From NCBI GenBank assembly GCA_947504185.1, contig CANNGJ010000024.1:1-41954 (forward strand): a DNA stretch of 41,954 bases. The letters run 5' to 3'. The notes under the pieces were generated by a model. The model was not told the DNA's origin. It ran no database searches and worked only from the letters and a program-made list of their open reading frames with translations. Shown here piece by piece: positions 32,834 through 41,793 of this stretch. The translations under genes and the position numbers were made by a program. This DNA is from an uncultured Tenacibaculum sp. Its GTDB lineage: Bacteria; Bacteroidota; Bacteroidia; Flavobacteriales; Flavobacteriaceae. How positions within the stretch are numbered: position 1 is the first letter of the stretch; every line of letters begins with the position of its first letter.

Positions 32834-33511
32834 ATGAGTAAAAAAGTAAACACTTCTAAAAATCCAAAAAAGCCATGGCCAACTAAAGAGGCTATGAAAC
32901 AGGTTTATGAAATGAACCTTTGGGGAGGTAATAAGTCTAAATTTTATTCAGGAGATGGTTCTCATAACTCAGAAATTATAAAGCCATATATTAATGCTGT
33001 AACATCGTTTTTAAAATCATTTAAAGAACCACTTATTGTATGCGATTTGGGTTGTGGAGATTTTAATGTTGGAAAAGAATTGGTTCAATATTCAAAAAAA
33101 TATATAGCTATTGATATTGTTCCAGACCTTATAAATTATAATAGATCAGTTTTTAAAGAAGAGAACTTAGAGTTTTACTGCTTGGATATTGCTAAAGACA
33201 CTTTACCTATAGGTGATTGTGTCATTATAAGACAAGTATTACAGCATTTATCAAATGCAGAAGTACAAAGTGTAGTAACCAAATTAGCTAATTTTAAATA
33301 TGTTATTTTAACAGAGCATATACCTGAAGGAGAATTTGTTCCTAATAAGGATATCATTTCAGGACAGGGTATTCGATTAAAAAAACGAAGCGGATTAGAT
33401 TTGTTAACAGCACCTTTTAACCTTAAAATAAAAGAAGAAAAACAATTATCATCAATTAATTTAAAGAATAATAAAGGAGTTATAGTTACTACCCTTTACA
33501 GTATTTTCTAA
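32834..33511 (+). CDS. Class I SAM-dependent methyltransferase
   Basis: 225 residues with the SAM motif CDLGCGDFNVGKELV (about 68-82), YIAIDIVPDLINY with the ribose-binding Asp, and CVIIRQVLQHLSN as motif IV. The N terminus (about 1-60) is lysine-rich with MNLWGGNKSKFYSGDGSHN, a pattern I associate with methyltransferase domain 11/25 proteins of unknown substrate. It probably shares the recG transcript (9-base gap). The substrate cannot be assigned. Confidence 0.85.
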   Translation: MSKKVNTSKNPKKPWPTKEAMKQVYEMNLWGGNKSKFYSGDGSHNSEIIKPYINAVTSFLKSFKEPLIVCDLGCGDFNVGKELVQYSKKYIAIDIVPDLINYNRSVFKEENLEFYCLDIAKDTLPIGDCVIIRQVLQHLSNAEVQSVVTKLANFKYVILTEHIPEGEFVPNKDIISGQGIRLKKRSGLDLLTAPFNLKIKEEKQLSSINLKNNKGVIVTTLYSIF

Positions 33512-33600
33512 TAAACAGAATTATTAAATTATACTTTTTTACATTTAATCACGTTTTATTAACTAATTTTAAAATCAATTAACCCCAAACTTTAACCCTT

Positions 33601-34029
33601 ATGAAAAAAATAACCCTTTTAGCAACTTTATTTATCTCAGTACTAGGCTATTCTCAGATAGAATTTATTGAAACAGCAAGAACAGAAGTAGTTGCACATG
33701 TAGAATTCGTTTATATTGAAAAAGTTGGAGACGAATCTTATAGTTTATTTTATAAAAACATCAATGATCCAATAAATGAATATGTATCTTTTTCATTTAA
33801 AAATGAAGATAATGATTTTGAAAAATTACATCAGTTTTTAATAAGTGGTTTTGAAAATCCAGGACAAGTATATAAGATTAAAGCTAATGGCGATGCTGTT
33901 TATTTTAGATATGAAAGGCAAGATGACAATGAAGTGAAAGTTCAAATTAAACAATATGTAAGTAGAGATCCTGATGTAACTACTGTTTCTAAGTTTATTA
34001 CTTTAGATGAAGTAAATAAATTATTTTAG
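33601..34029 (+). CDS. Hypothetical secreted protein
   Basis: 142 residues starting with a clear signal peptide (MKKITLLATLFISVLGYSQ, cleavage after Gln-like position 19). The mature part is acidic and predicted mostly beta, with no cysteine. I recognise no family. The segment YSLFYKNINDPINEYVSFSF is followed by LHQFLISGF. It is a single-gene transcript ending at a strong terminator; the 89-base gap upstream of it is very AT-rich and shows no exact -7 box. Confidence 0.75.
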   Translation: MKKITLLATLFISVLGYSQIEFIETARTEVVAHVEFVYIEKVGDESYSLFYKNINDPINEYVSFSFKNEDNDFEKLHQFLISGFENPGQVYKIKANGDAVYFRYERQDDNEVKVQIKQYVSRDPDVTTVSKFITLDEVNKLF

Positions 34030-34053
34030 AAGTAAAATACACTTTTAAAAATA

Positions 34054-34090
34054 AAAAAAGCTGTTATCATTATTTGATAACAGCTTTTTT
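34054..34090. terminator. Bidirectional terminator
   Basis: AAAAAAGCTGTTATCA (34054-34069) pairs perfectly with TGATAACAGCTTTTTT (34075-34090) around TTATT. The A and T runs make it suitable for both the hypothetical secreted gene (+) and the outer-membrane gene (-). Confidence 0.93.
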
Positions 34091-34107
34091 ATTGATTATA
34101 TAATAAA

Positions 34108-35622
34108 TTATTTTACACTTAAAAAAGAGAAATTATAACTTAGTCCGAAATTTAAATATGTACTACTCAAACTACCTCCTCGAGCTTTTACATATCCTAA
34201 ACCACCTCTTAAATTTAGTTTGTCTGTAAGTTTATAATTAACACCTAAACTTGGTTTTACAATTAAACCTTGTCCTGTGCTAATACCACCTCCTCCTGCA
34301 GCACCACCTAATACTTGAGCAAATATAGAAGTTGTATTATTAAAAAAGGTATTTGATTGTACACCTAAACCAACTATACCTTCAGCATAAGCCCCAGCAT
34401 CACCAAAATTAGCAAATGATGTTTGTCCTGCTCCGTAAATATATTTGTTTAAGAAAAAATTGATTTGCAATGATATTTGATGCATGTTTTGATTAAATCC
34501 ACCATCTCTTGCTGCATCAATATATAAATCTTGTTTTATAATAACATCTAAACCCTTAAGTTTTCCAGAGGTAAAGCTTCTTTCTTTAGACGTTGTACCA
34601 TCTTTATCAACATAATATTTTAATCCAAACCCTAGAGTAGAAGAAGTAAAATGTGAGTCAGGACTCATTAAATAACCTTTATTAATAGTAGCGTATATAT
34701 TATCAAACAACTTTTGTTCAATAGATAAATCAGGATAAATTAAAAAACCACCTTTGGTGTCAACACCGCCACCTCCGCCAGCTCCAACTCCAAACTTAGC
34801 TAAGATATTTGTTCGATTTTTATTCATTGATAAATGATATCCTCCACCTAAGAAAATGTCCATATATCCTGCTTTAATTCCATGGTAAGCTCCATCAGCT
34901 TTTACAAAAAAGAACACATTATTGTTTAAGTATGAGTTTAATTCAAAACCAGCTAAACGTATTGTTTTCCCTTTGTAAGAACCTTTGGTTACATCTAAAT
35001 TATTTAAATGCACTAATAATGAAAGTCTGTTACTCTTTTGGTTCCAAGAGCTATTCTTAAGATTATCAATAGAAAAAGAAGTCTCTCTATTTTTAAAGCT
35101 CGTTAATTCAAAATTCAACGGAATTTGTACAGCAACATTAAATTGACTACTATTTATGGTTCCTCCATCAAAAAAATCAACATAACTATATCCTGCTGTA
35201 GCAGAAAAATGTTTGAAATTATATCCCAAATTTAAATGAGGTAATATAAAAGCACCTCCGCCATCAGGAGCAGATGCACCACCACCACCACCAAAATGGA
35301 AACCAGCATCAATAAATAAATTATCAGTTAATTTTTGTTGAATACCAGCATTAATACCCAAAGTAAAAAAACCACCTCTAATACCACCTACAGCTCCATA
35401 AAGACCAACACCTGCATAACTCCAGTCGTTTAGTTTTAAATTATAGTGTAGTCCAGTAAAATCCATGTTTACCTCATTATCAGGCATTTTTATAGATAAG
35501 TAATCTATTTGTCCAAAACCTATTTGAGTTTTTTTTGTAGGAACTTCTGTTTGGGCATAAAAAAAATGAACACTCATAATAAAACATACTATGAGCGTTC
35601 GCTTAAAAATTGTGTAAAGCAT
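34108..35622 (-). CDS. Outer-membrane beta-barrel protein with three internal repeats
   Basis: 504 residues with a signal peptide (about 1-24, ending FFYAQ). The mature chain is glycine-rich and alternates in hydrophobicity like a beta-barrel. It contains three related units of about 110 residues: about 58-168, 226-338 and 386-500. Each has a Gly4-5 run (111-115, 282-286, 443-446), then an I/V-x-P-x-L strand and an SS-x-x-N/G-F-G/N-V-like final strand. I know no characterised family. It is co-transcribed with the SPOR protein upstream (12-base gap). It may be a large barrel or three small barrels; porin function is a guess. Confidence 0.85.
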   Translation of the reverse strand: MLYTIFKRTLIVCFIMSVHFFYAQTEVPTKKTQIGFGQIDYLSIKMPDNEVNMDFTGLHYNLKLNDWSYAGVGLYGAVGGIRGGFFTLGINAGIQQKLTDNLFIDAGFHFGGGGGASAPDGGGAFILPHLNLGYNFKHFSATAGYSYVDFFDGGTINSSQFNVAVQIPLNFELTSFKNRETSFSIDNLKNSSWNQKSNRLSLLVHLNNLDVTKGSYKGKTIRLAGFELNSYLNNNVFFFVKADGAYHGIKAGYMDIFLGGGYHLSMNKNRTNILAKFGVGAGGGGGVDTKGGFLIYPDLSIEQKLFDNIYATINKGYLMSPDSHFTSSTLGFGLKYYVDKDGTTSKERSFTSGKLKGLDVIIKQDLYIDAARDGGFNQNMHQISLQINFFLNKYIYGAGQTSFANFGDAGAYAEGIVGLGVQSNTFFNNTTSIFAQVLGGAAGGGGISTGQGLIVKPSLGVNYKLTDKLNLRGGLGYVKARGGSLSSTYLNFGLSYNFSFLSVK

Positions 35623-35633
35623 TAAATTATATT

Positions 35634-36263
35634 TTAATGATGTATTTTTTGACGTTTTCCATCGATATAAGAAGCTACAAAAGCATCTTTAAAACCAACT
35701 TTTTTAAGTTCGTTTCTTAATTTTCTAGCTTCATCTAAAGTATTAAACAATCCTAAAGAATATTTAAAATATCCATCTGCACTAGTAACAGTTGAAGGTA
35801 TAGTAGAAGATGATAATAAAGGGTACCCTTTTTTAGATAAAACACCAATTTGAACAGAGTAAATTATCTCTCCAGAAGTAGTAGCTTTAACATCTGCAAT
35901 AGCATTACCTAAGTTTTTACTATCAACACCATTAGAGATCGCTGTAGATTCACCGTTTCTTTTAGCTCTAGCCTGTGCTCTGTTAATACTGTCTAAAACC
36001 CTAACAGATGCTTTCTGTTTAATTTCAGCTATATCAGAAGAAGACATAGAAGCACCTCCATTTGTATAAAAATAATAAGTAGCGCCTAATGCTGCGCCCA
36101 ATAATAATCCTAATAAAATAGGAGTGATTTTAGATTTCTTTTTAAAATTAGAAAAATCTTCTTGAACCTTTGTTAGTTCGTTTTCAGCTTCTTCTCTTTT
36201 TAATTTTGAATTATCTAAATCTTCTTGTATTAACTTAAACTTATCTTCTTCGATAAAAGGCAT
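35634..36263 (-). CDS. Membrane-anchored SPOR-domain protein
   Basis: 209 residues: an N-terminal charged coiled-coil (about 5-45; DLDNSKLKREEAENELTKV), one transmembrane helix (about 48-67; TPILLGLLLGAALGATYYFY), a Ser/Ala-rich periplasmic linker, and a C-terminal SPOR-like domain (about 132-203; IIYSVQIGVLSKKGYP to EARKLRNELKKVGFKDAFV). SPOR domains bind glycan strands stripped of stem peptides, usually at the division site. Here the coiled-coil would be cytosolic. It precedes the repeat-containing outer-membrane gene, so an envelope role is likely. Confidence 0.85.
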   Translation of the reverse strand: MPFIEEDKFKLIQEDLDNSKLKREEAENELTKVQEDFSNFKKKSKITPILLGLLLGAALGATYYFYTNGGASMSSSDIAEIKQKASVRVLDSINRAQARAKRNGESTAISNGVDSKNLGNAIADVKATTSGEIIYSVQIGVLSKKGYPLLSSSTIPSTVTSADGYFKYSLGLFNTLDEARKLRNELKKVGFKDAFVASYIDGKRQKIHH

Positions 36264-36312
36264 AATTTGGGCTTGTTTTTGTTAAATTCAACGACTAAAA
36301 TACAAATCTTTT

Positions 36313-38613
36313 TTAATTAACGTTTTTTTCAACAGTTATTATTATTGTTTTCGAAGCCGGTGTATGACTTATTCGAGCTTTACTTTGTATTGGAACCAAT
36401 ACATTAGCTTCTGGAAAATAGGTTGCTGTACATTGTTTAGGTATGCTATAAGGAATAACTAAAAAACCTTTCGCATATCTTTTTTCTCCTTTAAAATGAC
36501 TGACTAAATCAACCTTATCAAGCTTAGACAAACCTTGTTCTTTCATATCATCAGGGTTCATAAAAACAACTCTTCTCTCATTTAAAACACCTCTATAGCG
36601 GTCATCCAATCCATAAATAGTAGTATTGTATTGATCATGAGTTCGAATAGTCATTAACATAAACTGATTATCTTCTAAAACTATATCTGTTGGTAAATTA
36701 TTGGTGAAATTTGCTTTACCTGTTTGAGTAGGAGAGAAGTTATTATCTCTCGCGTTGTTTGGTAAATAAAATCCTCCTTTTTTACGAACTCTTTCATTGT
36801 AATTATCAAAACCAGGAATCGTAGCTTCTATTTTATCACGAATTAAATCGTAATTTAAAGACAAATCACTCCATTTTACAATGCTCTCTTTTAAAGTGGC
36901 TTCTGCCATTTTAGCAACAATAGCAGGTTCACTTAATAAATACTCTGATGAAGGCTCTAAATGTCCATGAGACTGATGCACTACACCCATAGAGTTTTCA
37001 ACTGATACAAACTGTTCTTCAGAGTTTTGAATATCTTTTTCTGAACGTCCTAAACAAGGTAAAATTAACGCTTGTTTACCATGTACTAAATGACTTCTAT
37101 TTAACTTTGTAGATACCTGTACTGTTAAACTACAGTTTTTTAATGATTCAGCAGTGTATTCTGTATCTGGAGTAGCAGAAATAAAATTACCTCCCATACC
37201 AATAAATACTTTTGCTTTTTTTGCATGCATTGCTTCGATAGCAGCAACAACATCATAACCGTGCTCACGTGGAGCTTTAAACTGAAATTCTTTCTCTAAG
37301 CTATCTAAAAAAACGTCTTTAGGTTTTTCCCAAATACCCATAGTACGATCTCCTTGTACATTTGAGTGGCCACGAACAGGACAAGTACCAGCTCCTTGTT
37401 TACCTATACTTCCTTTTAAAAGTAATAGATTTACAACCTCACGAATATTATCTACAGCATTTTTATGCTGTGTTAATCCCATCGCCCAACAAATAATTAT
37501 CTTGTCATTATTAATTATAAGCTCGGTAGCCTCTTTTATTTCTTTTAAACTTAATCCTGTTTGCGGAAGTAAATTATCAATAGAATAGGTATCTAAATCT
37601 TCTAAAAAAGTATCAACTCCATGTGTTTTTTCTTTGATAAACTGATGATTGAAAACCGAATTTGGTTTCTCATTTTCTCTTTCTTTCATTAATTTTAAGA
37701 TGATTTTTAGCAAGGCTACATCACCATTAATTTTAATTTGAAGAAATAAATCGGTTAGCTTTTGTCCAGATCCTAACCATTTTAAAGGGTTTTGAGGATC
37801 AACATAATTCATTAATCCAACTTCGGGTAGTGGATTAATAGTCATTATTTTACCACCTTTCTTTTTAGTTTCTGAAAGAGCTGTTAACATTCTTGGGTGA
37901 TTCGTTCCTGGGTTTTGCCCCATAACAATCACCAAATCAGCATGGTTAAAATCATCTAAAGTAACAGATCCTTTACCAATACCTAAAGTTTCAGAAAGTG
38001 CACTACCACTGCTTTCATGGCACATATTAGAACAATCTGGCAAGTTGTTAGTACCAAATTGACGAACAAAAAGTTGGTATAAATATGCTGCTTCATTACT
38101 CGTTCTACCAGAAGTGTAAAAAATAGCTTCATCTGGAGAGTCTAAATCGTTTAATTCTTTTCCTATAAGCTTAAAAGCGTCATCCCAAGAAATTTCTTCA
38201 TAATGAGAGCTTCCTTCTTTTAAAACCATAGGATGTGTGATACGTCCACTTTTTCCTATTTCATAGTCAGACCATTCAGACATTTCTTCAACTGAATGCG
38301 TAGCAAAGAATAGGGGAGAAACTCTATTTTTAGTAGCTTCTTCAGCAATTGCTTTTGCCCCATTTTCACAGTATTCAGCTAAGAAAGCTCTTTTTTCATC
38401 AGGATCTGGCCATGCACAACCAGGGCAATCAAAACCATTTATTTGATTAATATTTTTTAGTAAACTTATCCCTTTAGCAACACCAGTTTCAGTAAAAACA
38501 TGATTCAAAGCTGATTTAATAGCTTTTGCTCCTACTGCTTTTTCGGGAATATCTATAAGTTTTATTCCTGTTAATTTTTCAGGCGGTTGCGCCTGTATTT
38601 TTTTATCGCTCAT
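36313..38613 (-). CDS. FdhF/YdeP-family molybdopterin oxidoreductase
   Basis: Predicted bis-MGD molybdoenzyme of 766 residues. FDCPGCAWPDPDEKRAF (Cys63, Cys66) is the YdeP-family N terminus, with fewer cysteines than the four-ligand Fe-S motif of true formate dehydrogenases. Cys198 in SNMCHESSGSAL aligns with the selenocysteine/cysteine molybdenum ligand of E. coli FdhF. Cofactor-binding segments are MGQNPGTNHPRML and GHSNVQGDRTMG. No electron-transfer or membrane subunit gene is adjacent, only fdhD (11-base overlap). Formate oxidation is possible; YdeP-type substrates are unsettled. Confidence 0.9.
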   Translation of the reverse strand: MSDKKIQAQPPEKLTGIKLIDIPEKAVGAKAIKSALNHVFTETGVAKGISLLKNINQINGFDCPGCAWPDPDEKRAFLAEYCENGAKAIAEEATKNRVSPLFFATHSVEEMSEWSDYEIGKSGRITHPMVLKEGSSHYEEISWDDAFKLIGKELNDLDSPDEAIFYTSGRTSNEAAYLYQLFVRQFGTNNLPDCSNMCHESSGSALSETLGIGKGSVTLDDFNHADLVIVMGQNPGTNHPRMLTALSETKKKGGKIMTINPLPEVGLMNYVDPQNPLKWLGSGQKLTDLFLQIKINGDVALLKIILKLMKERENEKPNSVFNHQFIKEKTHGVDTFLEDLDTYSIDNLLPQTGLSLKEIKEATELIINNDKIIICWAMGLTQHKNAVDNIREVVNLLLLKGSIGKQGAGTCPVRGHSNVQGDRTMGIWEKPKDVFLDSLEKEFQFKAPREHGYDVVAAIEAMHAKKAKVFIGMGGNFISATPDTEYTAESLKNCSLTVQVSTKLNRSHLVHGKQALILPCLGRSEKDIQNSEEQFVSVENSMGVVHQSHGHLEPSSEYLLSEPAIVAKMAEATLKESIVKWSDLSLNYDLIRDKIEATIPGFDNYNERVRKKGGFYLPNNARDNNFSPTQTGKANFTNNLPTDIVLEDNQFMLMTIRTHDQYNTTIYGLDDRYRGVLNERRVVFMNPDDMKEQGLSKLDKVDLVSHFKGEKRYAKGFLVIPYSIPKQCTATYFPEANVLVPIQSKARISHTPASKTIIITVEKNVN

Positions 38614-39406
38614 AATTAATATATTGAGGATTTGAGTAAATAGTCATTTTATCTTCTCTGCTAAAACCAATCAAACAAATTCCGAATTCTTTAGCAAAAT
38701 CAACAGCTAAAGATGAACATGCAGATACTGCAATTATTATTGGGATTTTCGCTAAAAAAGCTTTGGATACAATCTCGTAAGAAACACGTCCGCTAACTAA
38801 CATATAATTGGCTTTTTTTAGCTTCTTTTTATTGAGTAAATCGCCAACACATTTATCAACTGCGTTATGACGACCGATATCTTCTTTTATGGTTATTAAT
38901 TCTTTATTTGAATTAAAAACAGCACAAGCATGGCTTCCTCCGGTTTTTTTAAATAAAAACTGTAATTCATTTATTTTTAAAAACATACTCAAGTTAATCT
39001 TAACTGATTCTTTAATTGTTTTTTTTAATGGATCACCATTTATTTTTAAATCATCTAGTTCTTTTTTACCACAAATTCCACAAGAAGAAACGGATAAAAG
39101 AGTCCGTTTATTTAAATACCCTTTTCCTAAATCATCTTTAAGAATAGTTACATTTAAAACAGCAGAAAAATCATCATTATTTTCAATAAAATTAATGTTT
39201 AAATTTCCATCTTTTTTATAGATATCTTCAGCATATAATAAACCTCTTACAAGTTCCTCATCATTACCAGGAGTTCTCATAACAACAGTATATGCTTCGT
39301 TATTAATATTAATTTGAAGTGGAGCTTCAATAACTAAGTTATCTTCTATTTTTAATGAAGAATTTTTTGAAAGCTTTATAGATTGGTAAACACTTGCTTG
39401 TTTCAT
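38603..39406 (-). CDS. fdhD: Formate dehydrogenase accessory sulfurtransferase
   Basis: Transfers sulfur from a cysteine desulfurase to the molybdenum cofactor, required for active formate-dehydrogenase-type enzymes. 267 residues. The essential pair Cys109 and Cys112 is in SVSSCGICGKKEL. TPGNDEELVRGLL, GGSHACAVF, EDIGRHNAVDK and VSGRVSYEIVSKA are family hallmarks. It overlaps the molybdoenzyme start by 11 bases, so the pair is one functional unit. Two adjacent hairpins lie upstream. Confidence 0.95.
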   Translation of the reverse strand: MKQASVYQSIKLSKNSSLKIEDNLVIEAPLQININNEAYTVVMRTPGNDEELVRGLLYAEDIYKKDGNLNINFIENNDDFSAVLNVTILKDDLGKGYLNKRTLLSVSSCGICGKKELDDLKINGDPLKKTIKESVKINLSMFLKINELQFLFKKTGGSHACAVFNSNKELITIKEDIGRHNAVDKCVGDLLNKKKLKKANYMLVSGRVSYEIVSKAFLAKIPIIIAVSACSSLAVDFAKEFGICLIGFSREDKMTIYSNPQYINYER

Positions 39407-39414
39407 GCTATGAA

Positions 39415-39422
39415 CAAATGTA
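39415..39422 (-). promoter_or_regulatory. Promoter -7 box of fdhD
   Basis: On the minus strand this reads TACATTTG, an exact TAnnTTTG match 8 bases upstream of the fdhD start codon. A 5' leader of only a few bases follows if it is used. The hairpins at 39441-39506 would then lie upstream of the promoter. Confidence 0.45.
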
Positions 39423-39440
39423 CTTAAAAGTGAGGGAATT

Positions 39441-39469
39441 GAAAAGCCTTGTTTGAGTCAAGGCTTTTC
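39441..39469. terminator. Hairpin B, likely bidirectional terminator
   Basis: GAAAAGCCTTG (39441-39451) pairs perfectly with CAAGGCTTTTC (39459-39469), 11 bp with a 7-base loop. The A and T runs are inside the stem, and no long T-tract follows on either side. It probably ends transcription of the PG_1098-like gene, but could also be a leader structure of fdhD. Confidence 0.6.
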
Positions 39470-39506
39470 GGCGTGTTTTATTACCCCTTAATGAATAAAA
39501 GACGCC
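39470..39506. other. Hairpin A, directly abutting hairpin B
   Basis: GGCGT (39470-39474) pairs with ACGCC (39502-39506); after one G-G mismatch TTTTATT (39476-39482) pairs with AATAAAA (39494-39500), loop ACCCCTTAATG. It begins at the base next to hairpin B, so the two could stack. The rest of the gap, 39507-39567, shows nothing I recognise. Confidence 0.6.
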
Positions 39507-39567
39507 ATTAGATAGGGACTTCTTCTAATTAACTAACGAAAGTAAACTAAATATATTGCGTGAGTTT

Positions 39568-40785
39568 TTAAACAATTTTAAGACAGCTAATCACAATTAA
39601 CTCATTGTTAATGTTTGTCGTAAAAAATAAATAGGTATCACCACCATCTTTAAGTTTTATTTCTTTTCTTATTTGAGCAACAGATTTCGGGAAATTTCTT
39701 GTTGTGATATTTGCCTTTTGTGTAGCGATGTGCTTTTTAAATTTCTTTTTATTGTAAGGGAATACGCTTTGAATATGAAAAATTCTACCAGGAAAATCTT
39801 TTAACAATTCTTGTGAGGTATATAAATGAGAATGTTGATGAAGTTTAGCTACTTTAAACTGATGACTAACTTCAGAAAAACCACCAGATTTTAAAATTGC
39901 TGCATTAGGTTCGTATAAGTAATTTTCAGGTAATGAATAAGTTGAATCATTAGATAAAATTAAGTCAAACAAAAATTCTTGACTCCTGTTTTTCAATATA
40001 TTAGTAGACCTAATCTTAATAATATCTTTAAACTTTTTTTTTAATAAAAAAAGTAATTCTTTCACTTCATTATTTACTGAAACTATATGAATTTCTTTAA
40101 CGAATTTTAATTCATTTATAGTAGAAGTTATATCTAATATTGGTGAGTTCTTTATCAGTATTGTATCTGATTTTTCAAATAGGAAATCAATATTTTCTGG
40201 AACATTTGGTAGACAATCTTTCAATAAAAAAACCTTACCTTTTATATCACTTCTTCTTGAAGGATCGATATAAATACAATCAAATTTTTGAGTAGTATTT
40301 TTTAAATACTCTAATCCATCTTGAGCTATGGTTTTAATATTGTCTATCTCCAATTGTTTATAGTTATAATTAACTATTTCAGATAATTCTTTATTTATTT
40401 CACAATGAGTAACTTTATTAAAATACTTAGAAAAAGCAAAGCAATCTACTCCAAAACCACCAGTTATATCAATAATCGATTTGCCTTTAATAATTTTAGA
40501 CTTATAGTTGGCTGTAATTTCAGACGAAGTTTGCTCAATACTCAGTTTAGGTGGGTAATAGATGTTATTACAATTAAACCATGTTGGAAGCTTTTTCTGG
40601 GATTTCTGTTTGGCAATTATTTGATTAGCTAATTCTTGTACTGTTATATTTTTAAAAGGACTTCCTTTTAAAATTAACTTATTAATGTCAGCTTTTAAAT
40701 TATCTTGAATATAAAACTGAACATCGGTATGTAAAATAGTTTCGTTCACATTAATTTGTATAAAATATTGGCTATTACTGTACAA
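39568..40785 (-). CDS. PG_1098-like class I methyltransferase with THUMP-like domain
   Basis: 405 residues (393 if a GTG at 40749, beginning VNETILHTDVQ, is the real start, which fits the family better). The N-terminal part includes KLILKGSPFKNITVQELANQ. SAM motif I is IDITGGFGVDCFAFSKYF. Motif IV DCIYIDPSRRSD is unusual and typical of this group. The C-terminal half (about 300-405) is the THUMP-like/ferredoxin-like region. RNA is the probable substrate, by analogy with THUMP domains; no target is proven. Confidence 0.88.
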   Translation of the reverse strand: MYSNSQYFIQINVNETILHTDVQFYIQDNLKADINKLILKGSPFKNITVQELANQIIAKQKSQKKLPTWFNCNNIYYPPKLSIEQTSSEITANYKSKIIKGKSIIDITGGFGVDCFAFSKYFNKVTHCEINKELSEIVNYNYKQLEIDNIKTIAQDGLEYLKNTTQKFDCIYIDPSRRSDIKGKVFLLKDCLPNVPENIDFLFEKSDTILIKNSPILDITSTINELKFVKEIHIVSVNNEVKELLFLLKKKFKDIIKIRSTNILKNRSQEFLFDLILSNDSTYSLPENYLYEPNAAILKSGGFSEVSHQFKVAKLHQHSHLYTSQELLKDFPGRIFHIQSVFPYNKKKFKKHIATQKANITTRNFPKSVAQIRKEIKLKDGGDTYLFFTTNINNELIVISCLKIV

Positions 40786-40835
40786 TATTACTAATATTAT
40801 TGAGGTTATACATCTATATACCCAAGGAATTTTAG

Positions 40836-40843
40836 TACGTTTG
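40836..40843 (+). promoter_or_regulatory. Promoter -7 box of the beta-barrel gene
   Basis: TACGTTTG is an exact TAnnTTTG match followed by GCGCCCC, giving a leader of about 40 bases before ATG 40885. No TTG is seen at the usual distance upstream. Confidence 0.55.
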
Positions 40844-40884
40844 CGCCCCTTTTTAAATTTTAATTATAAACTTAACTATTTATT

Positions 40885-41751
40885 ATGAAAAGAAGTGTTT
40901 TAATAATAGCTATGTTATTAGCAACGGTAAGTGTTAGCGCACAATTTTATGTTTCTGCAAGTGGTGGATATTCAATTCCTAGTGCAGGAGTAAAATTTGG
41001 AACAGAAACTACAGTTTCAGGTATAGAAAATACCTATGGAAGTTATGGAGAAGGATTACACACTCAATTAAGGGGAGGTTATTTTTTTAATAAGTCTTTT
41101 GGTGTTGAAGTTGGATTAGGATATTTAGAAGGAGCTGATCAGCAATCAATTCTTGTAGATTTACCAAATCAACCTTATGTGAATATTAAAGCTAGAGGTA
41201 GAGCATATGGAGCATCTGCTTCAATTATATATAAGTTTACAAATAATATTTATGGTCGTTTTGGTGCTTTAATTAAAGTAGGAGGAAGAACCGAAGCTAT
41301 AGGGAAATTAGAAGGAATAGCTTTACCAGCTAATACTTTACCTGGTGTACCTGTACCAACTACTTTAGATGTTGATTTTATTCATGATTATAAAGGTAGA
41401 TTGCCTTTAGGGGCTATAGCTGCAGTTGGTTATAAATATGATATAGCTAAAAACATTTCTCTTTTTACTGAATTAGAATATATGGGAATTAGTGTAACAA
41501 GAGATACCTCTAAAATGACCGAGTTTTCAGCTAAAATTAGAGAAAACGGAGCTTCTTTAAATGTAGATCAGGTTAGAGCTATTTTTGTAGCTTCACAAAA
41601 TCCATTAGCACCAGTTTTTAATAATAACATTGAGTACTTAGATCAATTAGCTTTAGGAGCTGATCAAAATGGAGCAAAACAATTATCTCAAAAAGTACCT
41701 TATTCTTCTTTCGGGATTAATTTTGGTATCACTTATACTTTTGGAAAGTAA
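40885..41751 (+). CDS. Outer-membrane beta-barrel protein
   Basis: 288 residues with a signal peptide (KRSVLIIAMLLATVSVSAQ, cleavage near 20). The mature chain opens FYVSASGGYSIPSAGVKFG and alternates hydrophobic residues. GLHTQLRGGYFFNKSFGVEVGLGY and SFGINFGITYTFGK (ending in an aromatic-Gly-Lys) are typical of OmpX/OmpW-like eight-stranded barrels, with long surface loops at about 145-170 and 210-255. Transport or adhesion function is unknown. It is single, with its own -7 box, and ends at the repeat-borne terminator. Confidence 0.88.
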   Translation: MKRSVLIIAMLLATVSVSAQFYVSASGGYSIPSAGVKFGTETTVSGIENTYGSYGEGLHTQLRGGYFFNKSFGVEVGLGYLEGADQQSILVDLPNQPYVNIKARGRAYGASASIIYKFTNNIYGRFGALIKVGGRTEAIGKLEGIALPANTLPGVPVPTTLDVDFIHDYKGRLPLGAIAAVGYKYDIAKNISLFTELEYMGISVTRDTSKMTEFSAKIRENGASLNVDQVRAIFVASQNPLAPVFNNNIEYLDQLALGADQNGAKQLSQKVPYSSFGINFGITYTFGK

Positions 41752-41780
41752 TTTTACACTACAACAATACTAAAAAGAGC

Positions 41781-41793
41781 AGCTTTTTAAGCT
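41781..41793 (+). other. Small hairpin before the right repeat
   Basis: AGCTT (41781-41785) pairs with AAGCT (41789-41793) around TTT. It lies between the barrel gene stop and the larger terminator. The corresponding inner flank at the left end (75-95) is similar but diverged. Confidence 0.4.

Noticed and set aside
39441..39567. Molybdenum-cofactor riboswitch upstream of fdhD
   Set aside because: The two simple hairpins lack the multi-helix Moco aptamer architecture, and a -7 box lies downstream of them.
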